A DNA stretch of 64,000 nt from Datisca glomerata (Eukaryota; Streptophyta; Magnoliopsida; Cucurbitales; Datiscaceae), in contig QANY01007224.1 in NCBI GenBank assembly GCA_003255025.1, positions 1 through 64,000 on the forward strand, given 5' to 3'. This document shows, in pieces, positions 47,875-59,749 of the stretch. Position numbers and translations under genes: made by a program. The notes below the pieces were generated by a model. That model was not told the DNA's origin. It saw nothing but the letters and a program-made list of their open reading frames with translations, and made no database searches. The first letter of the stretch is position 1, and each line of letters opens with the position of its first letter.

Positions 47875-50800
47875 TCAAACCTCCTTTCCTAAATCTTCAT
47901 CACTGATACTTCTCCTTAACCTTCTTAACCAAATATCATAGTCCAATGAATATGGCGTTCCACATAAACTATCAACATAATCAGCGAATGCTTTCAACAC
48001 AGTTGATACATCACCTAACTTCTGTTGAATTAGTCTTCTTGACCATGATGTCTCTCTCCACCGTAAAGTCCCTTCAACTGAATCAAGATCTGGATATTCA
48101 ACACCAGAGGAAAAATAAAGCATATAAACCAGGCTCTCTGCATCTGAAGCAGAACACAATTTCCCCTCCTGAAGTGCAAAAGTTGATGAATAATGAAGGT
48201 TCATGGCCGGACGGTCCCTGTCTTCAAGAATAGCATGACCCCATCCAATAAGGACAAAATATGGTTGCCTAACACCAGATCTCACATAAATCACATTCTC
48301 CGGTCTAATGTCCCCATGCCGAATCCCAACAGCAGAAGCAGTGGAAAGTGCAGATAAGCAATCATGGCAACACCTAATAGCTTCATCAGAACCAAATCGA
48401 CCAGTAGTGACCATATCAGCCACTGTTTCACCAACTGGGCTGGTCACGAGGATGGGAGTCCCACACCATGGATGGTCACAGTTCCCACCGGAGCTGGGTC
48501 TCCGGCATTGTCCGGGATGAATGATCCTGCCAGATGCACTCACCTGAGGTAGATACTTGCTAGATAGACCTTTCTGCTTCATTACGGTAAGTACTCTGGT
48601 CTGTCTCTGAACTCGATACCATAAGTTCATATCTTCCCATGCCTCCAGCTGAGAAACCCGAGAACCAACAAATAGAAATAGATTTTTTCCTGGATCTTCA
48701 ACAGGTGATGCAACGTAATATGGATGTTCCCCATTACCAAGGACTTCGTTAATTTGATAACCTTTCTGCCAATTTGAATCCTCCAACCATAACACTGATC
48801 CTACTTCTAACCTCATTAACTCTTCAGAATTCACTTTCACAGACTCGTCCTGAACTTCAACAATCTCAGGAGAAACACTGCGCTGCTGAAACCTAAATAG
48901 ACCATCTCCGTTGACTCTGGTATCTCCTCCCAATTGCCTCTCTGCTCTTCTTGTTTGGAGGCGTGAACCATGATCAGCAGCTAAATCCTCAATGGAGTGC
49001 TTGGGAATTCCTGCAAATTGCATTATACAATGGAAGGTAGCAAAAAGTATTTGTAGAGAACCAATATCTCCCCAGTTGGCATTTCCTAGCTTGTTCCAAA
49101 TTCTATCAATTGGAGAGACTGCAATTCTAGAGTGATTTTTTATCCACCCAGCAGCACATTGATAAACATTATTCACATCAAACTCCAATCTATTTACATC
49201 TCCTTCAACCTTTACAACCCCTCCATATTGGGAATCAACAAGAAGAACAAAAACAGAGTCCAAACTAGAATAGCTTAATTTACTCATGCTTCTTGATAAC
49301 AGCATTCGAAGAGCATAAAAAAGTGCCTCGCCTAAAGCAGATACAGAGGGCTGCCTGTCAGTGTCCGTTGAGAGGCTTCCAATATCAGGCCTCAGAAGGG
49401 CCAGCTCAAGAATATGATCCCACTTACCATGGGGATGTCTAGGATTCTTCAGCATTAAACCAGTAGCACAAAGACCTCCAAGCTTACCAGTAGCAATTGC
49501 CTTTTCAGCCTGATAGAATTTCAAGTTCTCATTATATAGGCAACCAACAGAGAAAGGCATGAGCTCATCTTGACTCCAAAAAGCCTCCCATAAGCCCTTT
49601 ACACTCGCATGAAGAAAATCTTCTATAGCAAGATAAGCAGTTGCTTCCACACCATCTGAAGTGGAAGCATAAACAGCATTAGGCATCCGAATTAGCTGCT
49701 GAAATGAAATCCCCTCCAATGCATAGTCAAATTTTTGAAGTTCAATCAACTCAAAAGGGACATCAAAGGCAGGTTTTTTTGCTGCAGATATCTCATATAC
49801 TGATTCAAACCAATCTTCAAGTTTTTCAGTGAGGATGCTACTGTCCACAAATCTCTCAAGAAACTCCTTACGTTTCGTGGGCCTCCTTCCTGATGATACA
49901 CTAGACCTTTTTGCCCCAGACCCTATTGATTCCTGGTCTGGGGATATACCTGTCAAATATGACGCATACAAGATGTTCATCAATTAGTTAGCAACTGTAA
50001 GTTAGATGCAATTTAGACTAAATTTCTTTTTTGACAAAAAAAACATGCTTTAGTTATTCAAACAAGAGATTAAAAACTAATATTTAGTTATTTACAAGTT
50101 GAAATAGTGCATGGAAGATATGGAGTGAGTAGGTGGTGCAAGCCAAATACATTTTTTTATAAGAAACAGAAATGATATTAATACATAAAATATATAAGGT
50201 TCGGAGGAAAAGATTTCCTAACCGGACACTAAAAAGACTATTGTTAGTTTATACAAGCAACCATCCAATTACAACTAAGCATAAGTAAAGGAACATCCCT
50301 AAAAGTCTTAGTGTTGGCTGCCCAAAAAGAAGCGATTAATGGTATCTTCTCCCAAACTGTATTAAAATCCTCAGAAGTCTCTTCAAAGATTCTTTTGTTC
50401 CTCTCTAGCCAAATATACCAAGAAATTGCGAGCGCACCAAAACACAATAGGATTTTAAATTTCCTGTGAATTTTCAGCTGGAGAACCTCTCCCAACAGCC
50501 CCTCCACATGCTCCTGAGGAACCCAACTGAAACTAAGCTCAGATCTCCATTTAGACCAAGAAAAATGCCCAAAAGATCAATGTATGAAGAGATGGTCCAG
50601 ACACTCTCCATTCTTGCCACACAACACACATCTCGAAGGTGAGTGTAAGTCAAATACATTAACTATGAGATTGATAAATATTGACCAAAAGGAGTACTTT
50701 TGGAAGACATGCCCATCTTCCATCATGCCACATCACCAATATGAGGACTTTGATCATAACCAGCAACTATCTTTGAATTGTCAGCCATTTTCAAATACTT

Positions 50801-51843
50801 TTTCAATTTTTTATCGGTGAAAAATATCAGGCATTCTCCATGACTCAATAGAGGGTACAATACCCACCAACAAACCCACAATCAAAGCAAAGATTCTATT
50901 TTCACTACAAAATGAATTCATAAGCAATCCCTAACAGCAAAGTAAAAGGAAGAAGTCTGAAGATGGATCCAGATGCGTAAGCTCAAGAGTAGGGATAGTT
51001 GGACCTCCATAACAAAGAAAATTATAAAATGAGAAATACAATGAATGATGTTACAAAAAAATATTTAATGATGTTATATAATCTTCATAGCACTGATTAA
51101 AGATGGCTACACACGAGGGTAGTTAACCCTCGGTGAGCTTGGAATGAGGTTCACATCTCATGGGTAGTAACTAATTTAATTCCCTCTCCATGCGTCAATT
51201 TAACTACAGAGGAAAAACATTACAAAAGACAGCTCATCGTGGAATAATTTTTGTTCATCCTAATTCCAAAGATTGCTAAAAAAGCAGAAGGATAGCCATC
51301 TTCCCAATTTTGTTAGATCGATACTATCAAGAATTTGCCAAATCACATAATTGAAAGAAGAACCTTCATCATACAAACAAGGAAAAACTGCTTCCATTTT
51401 CAGCAGTCATAAAGTCAATTCAATTCAATTCTACCCAGTAAAACTATCCGGATCACATCCAGAAATCTAGGCTCACAACAACACTACCCAATTGAAGTTA
51501 CAAATGGACGAACAAACGTAATTCACTTCCACCTTTGAACTTTCCGAGAAAGATCACATACCGACTTTAGGCCGACGAAATCCCAACCAATTTCCAAATA
51601 AGAAAACAAAAGGAACAAGCTCAACCAGAAACCCTAAAACATTGATCACAGAGATTCATTGCCTGTTCCAACATTTCAAATAAGCAAACTCTTCAACCTA
51701 ATCAAAGAGATAGCTCAAAGGAAAAAAAACAAATAAAACCAAACCAAGTACAACTCGCTCCCCATCGTAATTACTGAAGTAAAACCCAAACGAAGTCTCA
51801 AAGAGAGAGAATTTCGGAGTAAGAGAAAAACCTGACCTTCCAT
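47875..51843 (-). CDS. Plant protein kinase-like (probable pseudokinase) protein
   Basis: One long exon (49,949-47,875) encodes about 690 residues. A tiny first exon supplies the start: 51,843-51,837 (ATG GAA G) joins GT at 49,949 to give MEGISPDQES and a 693-residue protein. An in-frame ATG 11 codons earlier (51,876) could extend it. An alternative splice (donor after 51,832, acceptor before 49,932) also keeps frame, giving MEGQES. The N-terminal half is a plant-specific region I do not recognise. The C-terminal part is kinase-like: HGDIRPEN (about 547-554) matches the catalytic loop HRDLKPEN, but the DFG position reads IGWG (about 570-573), so the metal-binding aspartate is missing. SASDAESLVYML fits the helix F region. 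No clear VAIK lysine or glycine-rich loop was seen. Catalytic inactivity is therefore inferred. A LINE sits in intron 1. Confidence 0.8.
50154..50646 (-). mobile_element. 5'-truncated LINE in the kinase gene's first intron
   Basis: Minus strand reads a frameshifted zinc-binding part and then AISWYIWLERNKRIFEE and FRDVPLL, the C-terminal core of plant LINE ORF2, then a 3' UTR ending in an A-run (T-run at 50,154). It is flanked by a 14-bp target duplication with one mismatch: AAGCCAAATACATT at 50,140-50,153 and AAGTCAAATACATT at 50,647-50,660. Same orientation as the host gene. It is a different subfamily from the array LINEs, by its intact WLERN tail. Confidence 0.85.
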
Positions 51844-51990
51844 TGTAGATAAACGAATATCGGAGTCCAAGACCATTGACCAACAGAACCCAAGAAAAAG
51901 TCTTACGCGAATCTAATTACTCTGTCTTCAAGCGTGGACTCCGAATTCTCTCAATCCAATTCCTCACTTCTCGGCCACCATTAGCGGGCA
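51844..51990 (-). other. Probable 5' UTR/promoter-proximal region of the kinase-like gene
   Basis: Higher GC than its surroundings, with an in-frame upstream ATG at 51,876-51,874. No clear TATA box close by. Confidence 0.35.
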
Positions 51991-53326
51991 CGAATCCCAG
52001 TACCTACCCAAAAGGAACAACAAGGCCAAAGCCGGCAAAAACGGGTGGCAAATAGATGGATGATGGGTCCCCATTTACCCGACCCGTTTTCAACCCTATT
52101 CATTTATTTTTATTGCACTAAAGTACAAGATAAGACAAAGGTTTGGCTATGTTTGCTAACTTTTATAAGGTCCTTTATTGAGTGTATCTTTGCATTCTTC
52201 TTTATGGCTTTTATGATGTTCTTTGATTCATTCTTAATGGTGTTGAAATTTATGAAACCTACTTTGGTTTGAGTTAGGTTTTGTTCAAATGAATATTTCA
52301 TCTATAAACTATATATATATAAAGTTGTAAAATTTAGAGTAATATTTTTAAACAATATTTTTTCCTGTACATATTTAAAATTTTTTACATTATTCTTACG
52401 CTCATAATTAAACGTACAAAGTCTTAGGAAGAATTTTGTTAACTATTTTGTTTAAATTATAATCTTTAAAAATGTTTCTCATCATGTTTACATGTAAAAT
52501 ATCAAGTGATAAATTATAAGCAAATGATAAGTCTCGATTATTTCAGGTAATTTGGATCGCAAGACCACGTTAAGACTATATTAAACGTTACGAATGAAAA
52601 TTAGAACACATTAAGCGAATGTCTTTTTTATAAATGATTTAGTTTAGTTCATTTCACTCAAATTAATTTTTCATGGTCGTATATATCATTTTATTCATTC
52701 ACATGAAAAAATAAATTATGAATAAGTTAAAAAACATCATGAGTCGAGAACGTGTATTAATTATGAATAAGTTAAAAAACATTATGAGTCGAGAACGTGT
52801 ATTAATTATGAATAAGTTAAAAAACATTATGAGTCGAGAACGTGTATTGAACGTGATCCTTAACTAATAAATAAATATAAATGAAACTAAAATTATAAAT
52901 CATCTTGTCAGACGAGCTAGGAATAAAAAATATGTTTAATATTAACGACAGAATCAGAATTTTAATCCATTCTTAAAATGAAGGTCCAAATAAGGGGTGA
53001 GTTAAAAAAAATTTCAAACGAGGGCAATTTTTTTTCTTCAAAATCCTCGTTAGATATTAATTGGTGCTCTTAATATTACGTTTGTTATTAATTAAAAGTT
53101 ATTTTTAGAAGAATGAAAGTCTAAAGTAGTTAATATAATTTGATAATTTTACAAATTTGAATGGATAATAAACTTGATTGTTTTATCAATTTGAATAGAG
53201 ATGTAATATACAATTTAATATTTTACGGATTTAAAAGGTGCAAAAAATATAGAATTTAGTAATTTTAATTTTAAAGAAGGCATTATTCTTTATTTACACC
53301 AAAGGGGGGCAAATTGACCCATTCGT
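51991..53326. other. Intergenic, with a 45-bp triplicate
   Basis: No gene seen. Three near-identical 45-bp units fill 52,714-52,848, each containing TCGAGAACGTGTATT. Confidence 0.7.
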
Positions 53327-54225
53327 AGGGTTTGATACCGAACCGATTTAATTGAATCGAACTAAATAAATCATCGGTTCGCCGGTTCGTTCGGACTCTC
53401 TCCTCCTATGCTTCCCTGAGTTCCCTCTCTGTTGGACAAATCCACCCTCTGCTTCCCTCTGTTTCCCTATGCTTCCCCATTGCACAATTTCTAAATCACC
53501 GTTTGCCTCGCTCCCTCTCCCCTTCAACTCTCTCTCCTCTCTGCTTCCCTCTTTGTTCCCCTCTTCCCTCTCTGTTGGACAAAGCAACGCATAAATCCAC
53601 CCTCTGCTTCCCTCTCCCTTCTCTTCGCTCCACCCTCTGCTTCCCCCTCCCTTCTCTTCGCTCCACTCTCTGTTAGTCTGCTTCCCTCTCCATTCTCAGC
53701 GACTGTCTCTCTCGTGGCGTTCTCTCCCTCGCCCCTCGTGCAAGCTTCGACACTCGAGCAAATCTGAGTTGATCTGAGCAGATCTACGGTTTGTGTTTGT
53801 GGAGAATTTTAGGGCTTTAACTTCATTGATGTATTGGCTTAATTTTTTTACTTTTAGAGATTGTCAGGGTTCAAATTTTACTGATTTTGTCTTTTCTGAT
53901 TATGTAATCCTAATGTTATGAATTAGGGATTTTAGTTAATTTTGATTCTGTAACCCTAATGTTTTTATTTATTTCCTTAATTTAACTTATTATGTTTATT
54001 TGTTTTGAAGAATTTGTTCACTGAATCACTGATTCTGTGAATTTTTTGTGGATTTTGCTTGTTCATTCATGAGATACCAAGTTTAAGGAATTGTTTTTTA
54101 ATATTTGCTAATTCGAACCGAACTTTCGACTAAGTTCGGTTTATGGGGTCATTTTAAACCGAAAGTTTTCTTTCGGTTTAATTTTTTTTTTAAATAACTC
54201 ACTGAACTGAATAGATTACACCACT
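53327..54225. mobile_element. Degenerate hAT-like element with pyrimidine-rich core
   Basis: The left end TAGGGTTTGATACCGAACCG and right end (complement TAGTGGTGTAATC) vaguely mirror each other. CGGTTCG-type motifs lie near both, and a CTTCCCTCT-rich centre recalls the 205-1278 family in the opposite orientation. No clean target duplication. Confidence 0.4.
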
Positions 54226-54672
54226 ATCATTCCCTAGCAGAAGACTCGTCCCTACATAAGGGGAGTGACTCAATTTTGTTGGTATGTTATTCATTAATGT
54301 TGAACACCTAGTTATTTTCAATTATGTAACATTTTTCTAAAACTACGTGTGGCACAAGTTCATTTGTTGACTATATCATACATATTTTTTTTAAAATTTA
54401 ATCTATTTATATTAATTATTTTAATTGTACAAATTGATCTTACAAGTTAATAATAAACTCATGTATTTAAACTACTTTTCGAATGGAATGAGTGTGGCTT
54501 ATGAATGAAAAATTATATAGCATTCTTATGAACCCACACATTCTTTGGATCATCCATGAAGCATGAAATGGATAATTTCATGCTAATAAGAGTCTATTTT
54601 AAGAAGACTTTAAGTATCAAGTACTCTTAACTATAGAAATTATAGCTTCTTAGTGGTTATGATAGGCGTTGA

Positions 54673-55099
54673 TGTTGAATTTTTTGTAGGCTGTTATCTT
54701 CCAAATCCTGTAAAGGGTGAGATGGATAACAATTGTACAGAGTTGGTTAATCCATGCAATAATGGATTGTTAACGTGGTAGAAAGAAAACCAAAAAAGAT
54801 GTCGTGGAGAAATATGAATAAAAATAGAGTCAACAAAATATGATGTGTCAATTAATAGAGAATCAAATTCGATAACAATATTTACTCTCCTCTACGCGAT
54901 TTGATCAACGGCTATACTCACATTAAATATTTATTATATTTTTAAACATTTGTAAACGACTGAGGAGGGAAAGACCTATAAATACCTTTGTATGTATCAA
55001 ACAGATGCATCTCGAATCAATACAATCAATCTATTTTCTCCTTCACCCTTCACTCTTTCAACTCTCAAATGCGTTAGAGGAAGAAATTCCTTTTCAACA
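54673..55099 (+). mobile_element. Copia-like LTR remnant
   Basis: Begins TGTTGAAT and ends TTTTCAACA, with a TATA-type CTATAAATAC near 54,976. It is followed by TTGGTAATAGTTGC (55,111), which resembles the initiator-Met primer site TGGTATCAGAGC. No second LTR, coding region or target duplication seen. Confidence 0.4.
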
Positions 55100-57050
55100 A
55101 TAATATAATATTGGTAATAGTTGCATACCTCTTAAATGTCATTACTCATCAATTCATAGTGTTAAACAAGTAGTTAAAGGCAATGTTGTATGAAGAACAA
55201 ATCGAAGTCGCTCCTCTAGTGAGGCATTGTCTCAGCTATCCCTATTAGTCTGGCAAGGGTATGAGAGGTAGGGCATGACGTGGGGTAGTCCAACTTGTCT
55301 TATTGTACGTGGTCTGAGACTCAGAGTAATTTATTGGCTCTTATTTGACTGCATGTTGAGGACACTCTAGCGTGACCATGTTGATTTACTCCTCGATCAG
55401 AGTGTTTAGTACGCTCCCCGTTACTTTCTCCTCTGATTGTACGAGGTGCAGTAACTGTTGATGTTGATACGTTACTTCTTTTGACATGGTTTACGCCTCG
55501 ATTTTAGAGTCTGAGTTCTTAGGGTAAAAAAATTTTCCTACCTAAAGTTTTCCTTCCTTGCATGAGTGTCATCTCTAGGACTTAGCCACTTTTCAGCAAC
55601 CCACATGAGTCTTCGTCCTCTCCCTGGATGACTCGAGTCTATCCTAGGCTGACACTTCAGTCCTTAAGGGTAGTAGGGGCCTTATGATCATTTTAACGAG
55701 GTTCCTCGAGACCTTCGACGTCATGACACATGCAATAATAAAATATAACAGTAGATTTTTTCTTTATCATATTGAATAAAACTTTTCAATTTAGCTTTCG
55801 TAGAGGTAAATTTAAATGTCACAAATATATGTTAATTCTCAAGTCCGTTATTTTGGAATTATTTTTGATTTATATCACTCTTTCCTAAACGTTGGAGATG
55901 ATTCCATTGTTTATTTACTTTGTTCTATTTCGATAGTACTTAATAACTTATTAACTTTTGAAATATGTATAATTCTCAAATTTATTCTAATTGATAAAGA
56001 AATTATCATGTCTCGTGATAATTGATACATAAATAAATATAAGAAATGTCTAAAATTAGTTTTTCTTAAGCTATGTAAATTTAATTAATAAAGAAGCGCA
56101 TTTAAAAAAAAAAAAGAGGAGAGCGAAATAATTTGGAACATTGGGGAATGGTTAGGTAGCTGGCACGGTAACGGCTAGCTGGAAGGCGAACCTCCAACGG
56201 TCACTGGTGCAGGGAGGGGAGGGACCTTGTCGGCAAAATATAAATTTAATTAATTTAGTCAGCGCATATTCATAACAATAACATAAGAGAGAGAGAGGCT
56301 TTTTGTAAGTATCCACTAAACCTAAACCTAATCCTCATTTCATTTATTTAAATATTCTCTTCAATCACACTAACTATCATTCTTTTATTTTATTTTTCAT
56401 TTTAAATCATTTTAATTATTTAATAGCTCAATATTTTGATTTCTATTTTTTGTAGCTTTAAAAATGTGAAACAAATTTCATCAGTGAAAAATATATTACA
56501 TTATTTTTTTATCAGAATTATATTATAAATTAAAAAGATTGCAATATTAAGTAGTCGTTTTTATGAAAGAAGATAAATGAATGAGCTAAATAACTTATCA
56601 AATATTTTCATTTTTCTCTTATCATAAAACCTTGATCCCGTTGTTATGTAAAATATTATTTATTAGAATAATGTTATATAATACTCTGAAAACACTACTA
56701 TGATACTTGATATAATTATCAATTTATGTCATAATTAAATTTTTTTTACATTTTTTTATTTTTTTTAGTGCCCAACTTTTTTGTTTTTCATCCCTATAAT
56801 AATTATAGGTGACAATAAAAAAAATTATTTTTAAGTCACACTCTCCAAATTAGCGCGTGATATTAACCGGCCCCACGAAAGATCTTTGAATATCTCCAGA
56901 ACGACGTGACATTATTAATTTGACGTTCAAATTTAAAATAAATATTTTTTTTTACCAAAAATAATATATTATTTTAGAAATCTCTTTTTTTTTTTTTTAA
57001 ATTCAAAGTGAATAAATAAAAATTCATATGCGCTCCTCTTTCATTCCAGG
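55100..57050. other. Intergenic, unassigned
   Basis: No gene recognised. 55,180-55,740 is less AT-rich and may be further retroelement debris. 56,130-56,270 is GC-richer and lies about 0.9 kb ahead of the E2 gene's putative leader. Confidence 0.35.

Positions 57051-57052
<2 letters not shown>

Positions 57053-57090
<38 letters not shown>
57053..57090. repeat. (CT)n microsatellite in the E2 gene leader
   Basis: About 19 CT repeats ending in CGG, just before the likely first 5' UTR exon. Such pyrimidine runs are common at plant transcription starts. Confidence 0.75.
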
Positions 57091-57094
<4 letters not shown>

Positions 57095-58388
57095 TTGGGT
57101 TCTGAGAAAACAAAATCAGATTGTTTAAGGTGATTTTCTTCATCTTGATTGGATTTAGTTTTTTTTTTGGGCATTCAAAATGTGTTGGTACAGTTAAGCA
57201 TGATTGTTGACTTGCCAGCTGAGTTGGATTGTGCAATGATTTCTTGGGGTGTTGAGTGATTTTGTGCTTGCTCTTGGAATAGATTCTTAAACTGGTCTGT
57301 GTGTGATGCTTTTCTTGGTCACTGTACTGTGTTTGTCTCTGTTCATTTTCTTTAGCGTCAGATTGTGTGCCATTAGGGTTTTTCTTGATGATCCCTTTGA
57401 TTGGTGGTGTTTTATATTTCTATCGTTGTGGGGTTTAAGGTTTGAAAGATAAAAAAGTTTTTCCGTCAGCTTATCGACGTATTCGTTCTCTCTAGCCTTG
57501 ATTGAATTGGTATGTGGAATTGGATTGTCTTTCCTCTTTCGTTCTTTATTAATCCATGAATGACGAAGATGTTTATTTGTTTTTTCTTTGAATAATTCTC
57601 ATAGAAGATTTCCTATTTTGTTAATCTTGATTGAGAGATAGAAGGAAAAATAGTTATACAGGACAAGGGACTTTCGGAAGTACAATTTTGAATTACCACC
57701 TAGAGCATAAGAGACCTGGAAAAATGAGAAATATGTTGTATGATTCATCAAGAATATTACATCGGGAGTAGTAGGGTTGGAGTATACTAGTTGATTCCTC
57801 AATAATTGATCATTGATGGACTCCGAATTTTTGCTGCATCGGAAAAAGGGTAGTATGCTTTTGTTTCAATCCATATATAGAATCTGTCACAAGCAAATAC
57901 TTTAAATTGTCTTTCGATCCAACTTAATCTTAAGTTATAATTCTCAACTGAGGATATATTCGTTTCAGTAAATGCATCTGATTCTGTTATTGCTGTAGTT
58001 CCAGTGCAATCTATATGTGGAAATGGAGAGATAATAAGTTGGGCGACATAGGGCATTCTAGTGTCAATAGGAATACTGGTATAATACTCATTTTTTATTA
58101 AGTTGGTATATCACTGGTGTTTCGAGTCATCGAACGGACACTTTTGTTTGACGTGACGAAGAATATTTCGTTTGTAGAGATTTGGTGTACTCTTTTATTT
58201 GGATAGTTTACTTGGTTTTTTGGCTTGTATTTAAAATGAATAATTGTGGGTCTTTTTGCTGCAGCCTGGTTATCTTCATCACTGTGAACATCGAATCTGA
58301 AAATTTCTGGAACGATTATTGGCTGAAGAGTTTTCTTATTAACAAAAAGGATTTGCTGGCTATTCTCTCTTAGCAGCAGAATCTAGCT
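57091..58388 (+). other. Probable 5' UTR with a leader intron (UBC22-type gene)
   Basis: A likely leader exon follows the CT tract to a donor at TTTAAG|GTGATT (about 57,128). A long T-rich intron ends at TTGCTGCAG (58,265), then a leader exon runs to the ATG at 58,389. Inferred from splice signals only. Confidence 0.4.
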
Positions 58389-59749
58389 ATGGCTACCAAC
58401 GAAAATCTTCCACCAAATGTAATAAGGCAACTTGCCAAGGAGTTGAAGAGTCTTGATGATTCTCCTCCTGAGGGCATTAAAGTAGTTGTGAACGATGATG
58501 ATTTTTCAACCATCTATGCTGATATTGAAGGCCCAGGCATGTATTTGTCTCTCACACATCTTCATTTGATATGTTTACTACTTTTATTTTCTACTGAATC
58601 AAGACTCTTGGCACTGCAGCTGGGACTCCTTATGAAAACGGTGTTTTTCGTATGAAGTTGGTTTTATCCCATGACTTCCCTCACTCTCCTCCCAAAGGTT
58701 TGCAATACATATACATCAACTTGATTTCGTTTTTACTTGAGATCATTATTACATTATCAATAAATATATTGCTTTGAACTCTTTTTGCTAATTTCGACTT
58801 ATCTTGCTCAAGTGTCCGATATATTTTGGATAATTATGTGAACATTATTACATTATCAATAAATATATTACATGTTCTTTGTGTTTTAGTCCTTCGAACG
58901 TGAACACTGTAGGTTATTTCCTCACTAAGATTTTTCACCCAAACATTGCAAATAATGGTGAGATTTGTGTCAATACACTGAAAAAGGATTGGAACCCAAG
59001 TCTTGGATTGCGACATGTTGTAATTGTAAGCTCTCTTTAATTAATAATTTCCATTTGTTTTATAACTTCCAAAACTGTTATTTGGTTTGCAAATTTTTTG
59101 GTCCTCTGATGAAATTTAGTTCTTGGACTAATCATTTTAATGATAGGTTGTTAGGTGTCTATTAATTGAACCATTTCCAGAATCAGCATTGAATGAAAAA
59201 GCTGGGAAGATGCTGCTTGAGAATTACGACGAGTATGCTAGACTTGCCCGGTAAGTCTTGACTTCATCTCAAATGACCTTTTTGGGTTCTGCTATGGTGT
59301 CTTCGCCTTAGGATGACAGCTATGGAAACTTAGACCACTACACACTAATAACAACCTATTTTCTTACAAGCTATACGACGAATATATACGTTCATGTCCA
59401 AACATTTTACCCTTTTTCTTATCATTTTTCACAAACTTGTTGCAGGCTTTATACTGGAATTCATGCAAAGGCAAAACCCAAGTTGAAAACAGGAGCTATT
59501 TTTGAGTCCAAAACAGCATTGAATGTTGATCAAAGTAACACACCCGTGATTCATACCGACATGAAGAATGCAGCATCTGCTGCTTCATTGCTATTGCCAG
59601 CCACTAAAAGCAAGGAGAAGCTAGCCGTTGAAATGCCATTGATGGAAAACGGAGCAGGTACAACACAAAAGAAGGAAGGTGGCCTGGCGAAAGCACAGGC
59701 AGACAAGAAGAGAATAGACGCCAGAAAGAAAAGTTTGAAGAGATTGTAA
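58389..59749 (+). CDS. UBC22: Ubiquitin-conjugating enzyme E2, UBC22/UBE2S type, with apparent frameshift
   Basis: Five coding exons: 58,389-58,536; 58,620-58,697; 58,913-59,025; 59,147-59,252; 59,446-59,749. The product opens [20 protein letters not shown] and follows plant UBC22 throughout. It has the E2 fold with the HPN motif ([14 protein letters not shown]) and the catalytic Cys in GEICVN, then a Lys-rich tail ending RKKSLKRL, as in the human UBE2S family that builds Lys11-linked ubiquitin chains. Intron 1 uses a GC donor (CCAG|GCATGT); only that choice keeps frame into [10 protein letters not shown]. In exon 4, GAGAGA at 59,219-59,224 has one GA too many: KMLLE and [14 protein letters not shown] lie in different frames, so as written translation stops early in exon 5. 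Without the extra pair the protein would have about 248 residues. Either a null allele or a base-calling error. Confidence 0.88.

Noticed and set aside
47946..48552. Plus-strand frames opposite the kinase-like exon
   Set aside because: Antisense shadows of a conserved coding exon, without family resemblance.
56974..57236. Minus-strand Arg/Glu repeat frames
   Set aside because: Readthrough of the (CT)n tract in the E2 gene's leader.
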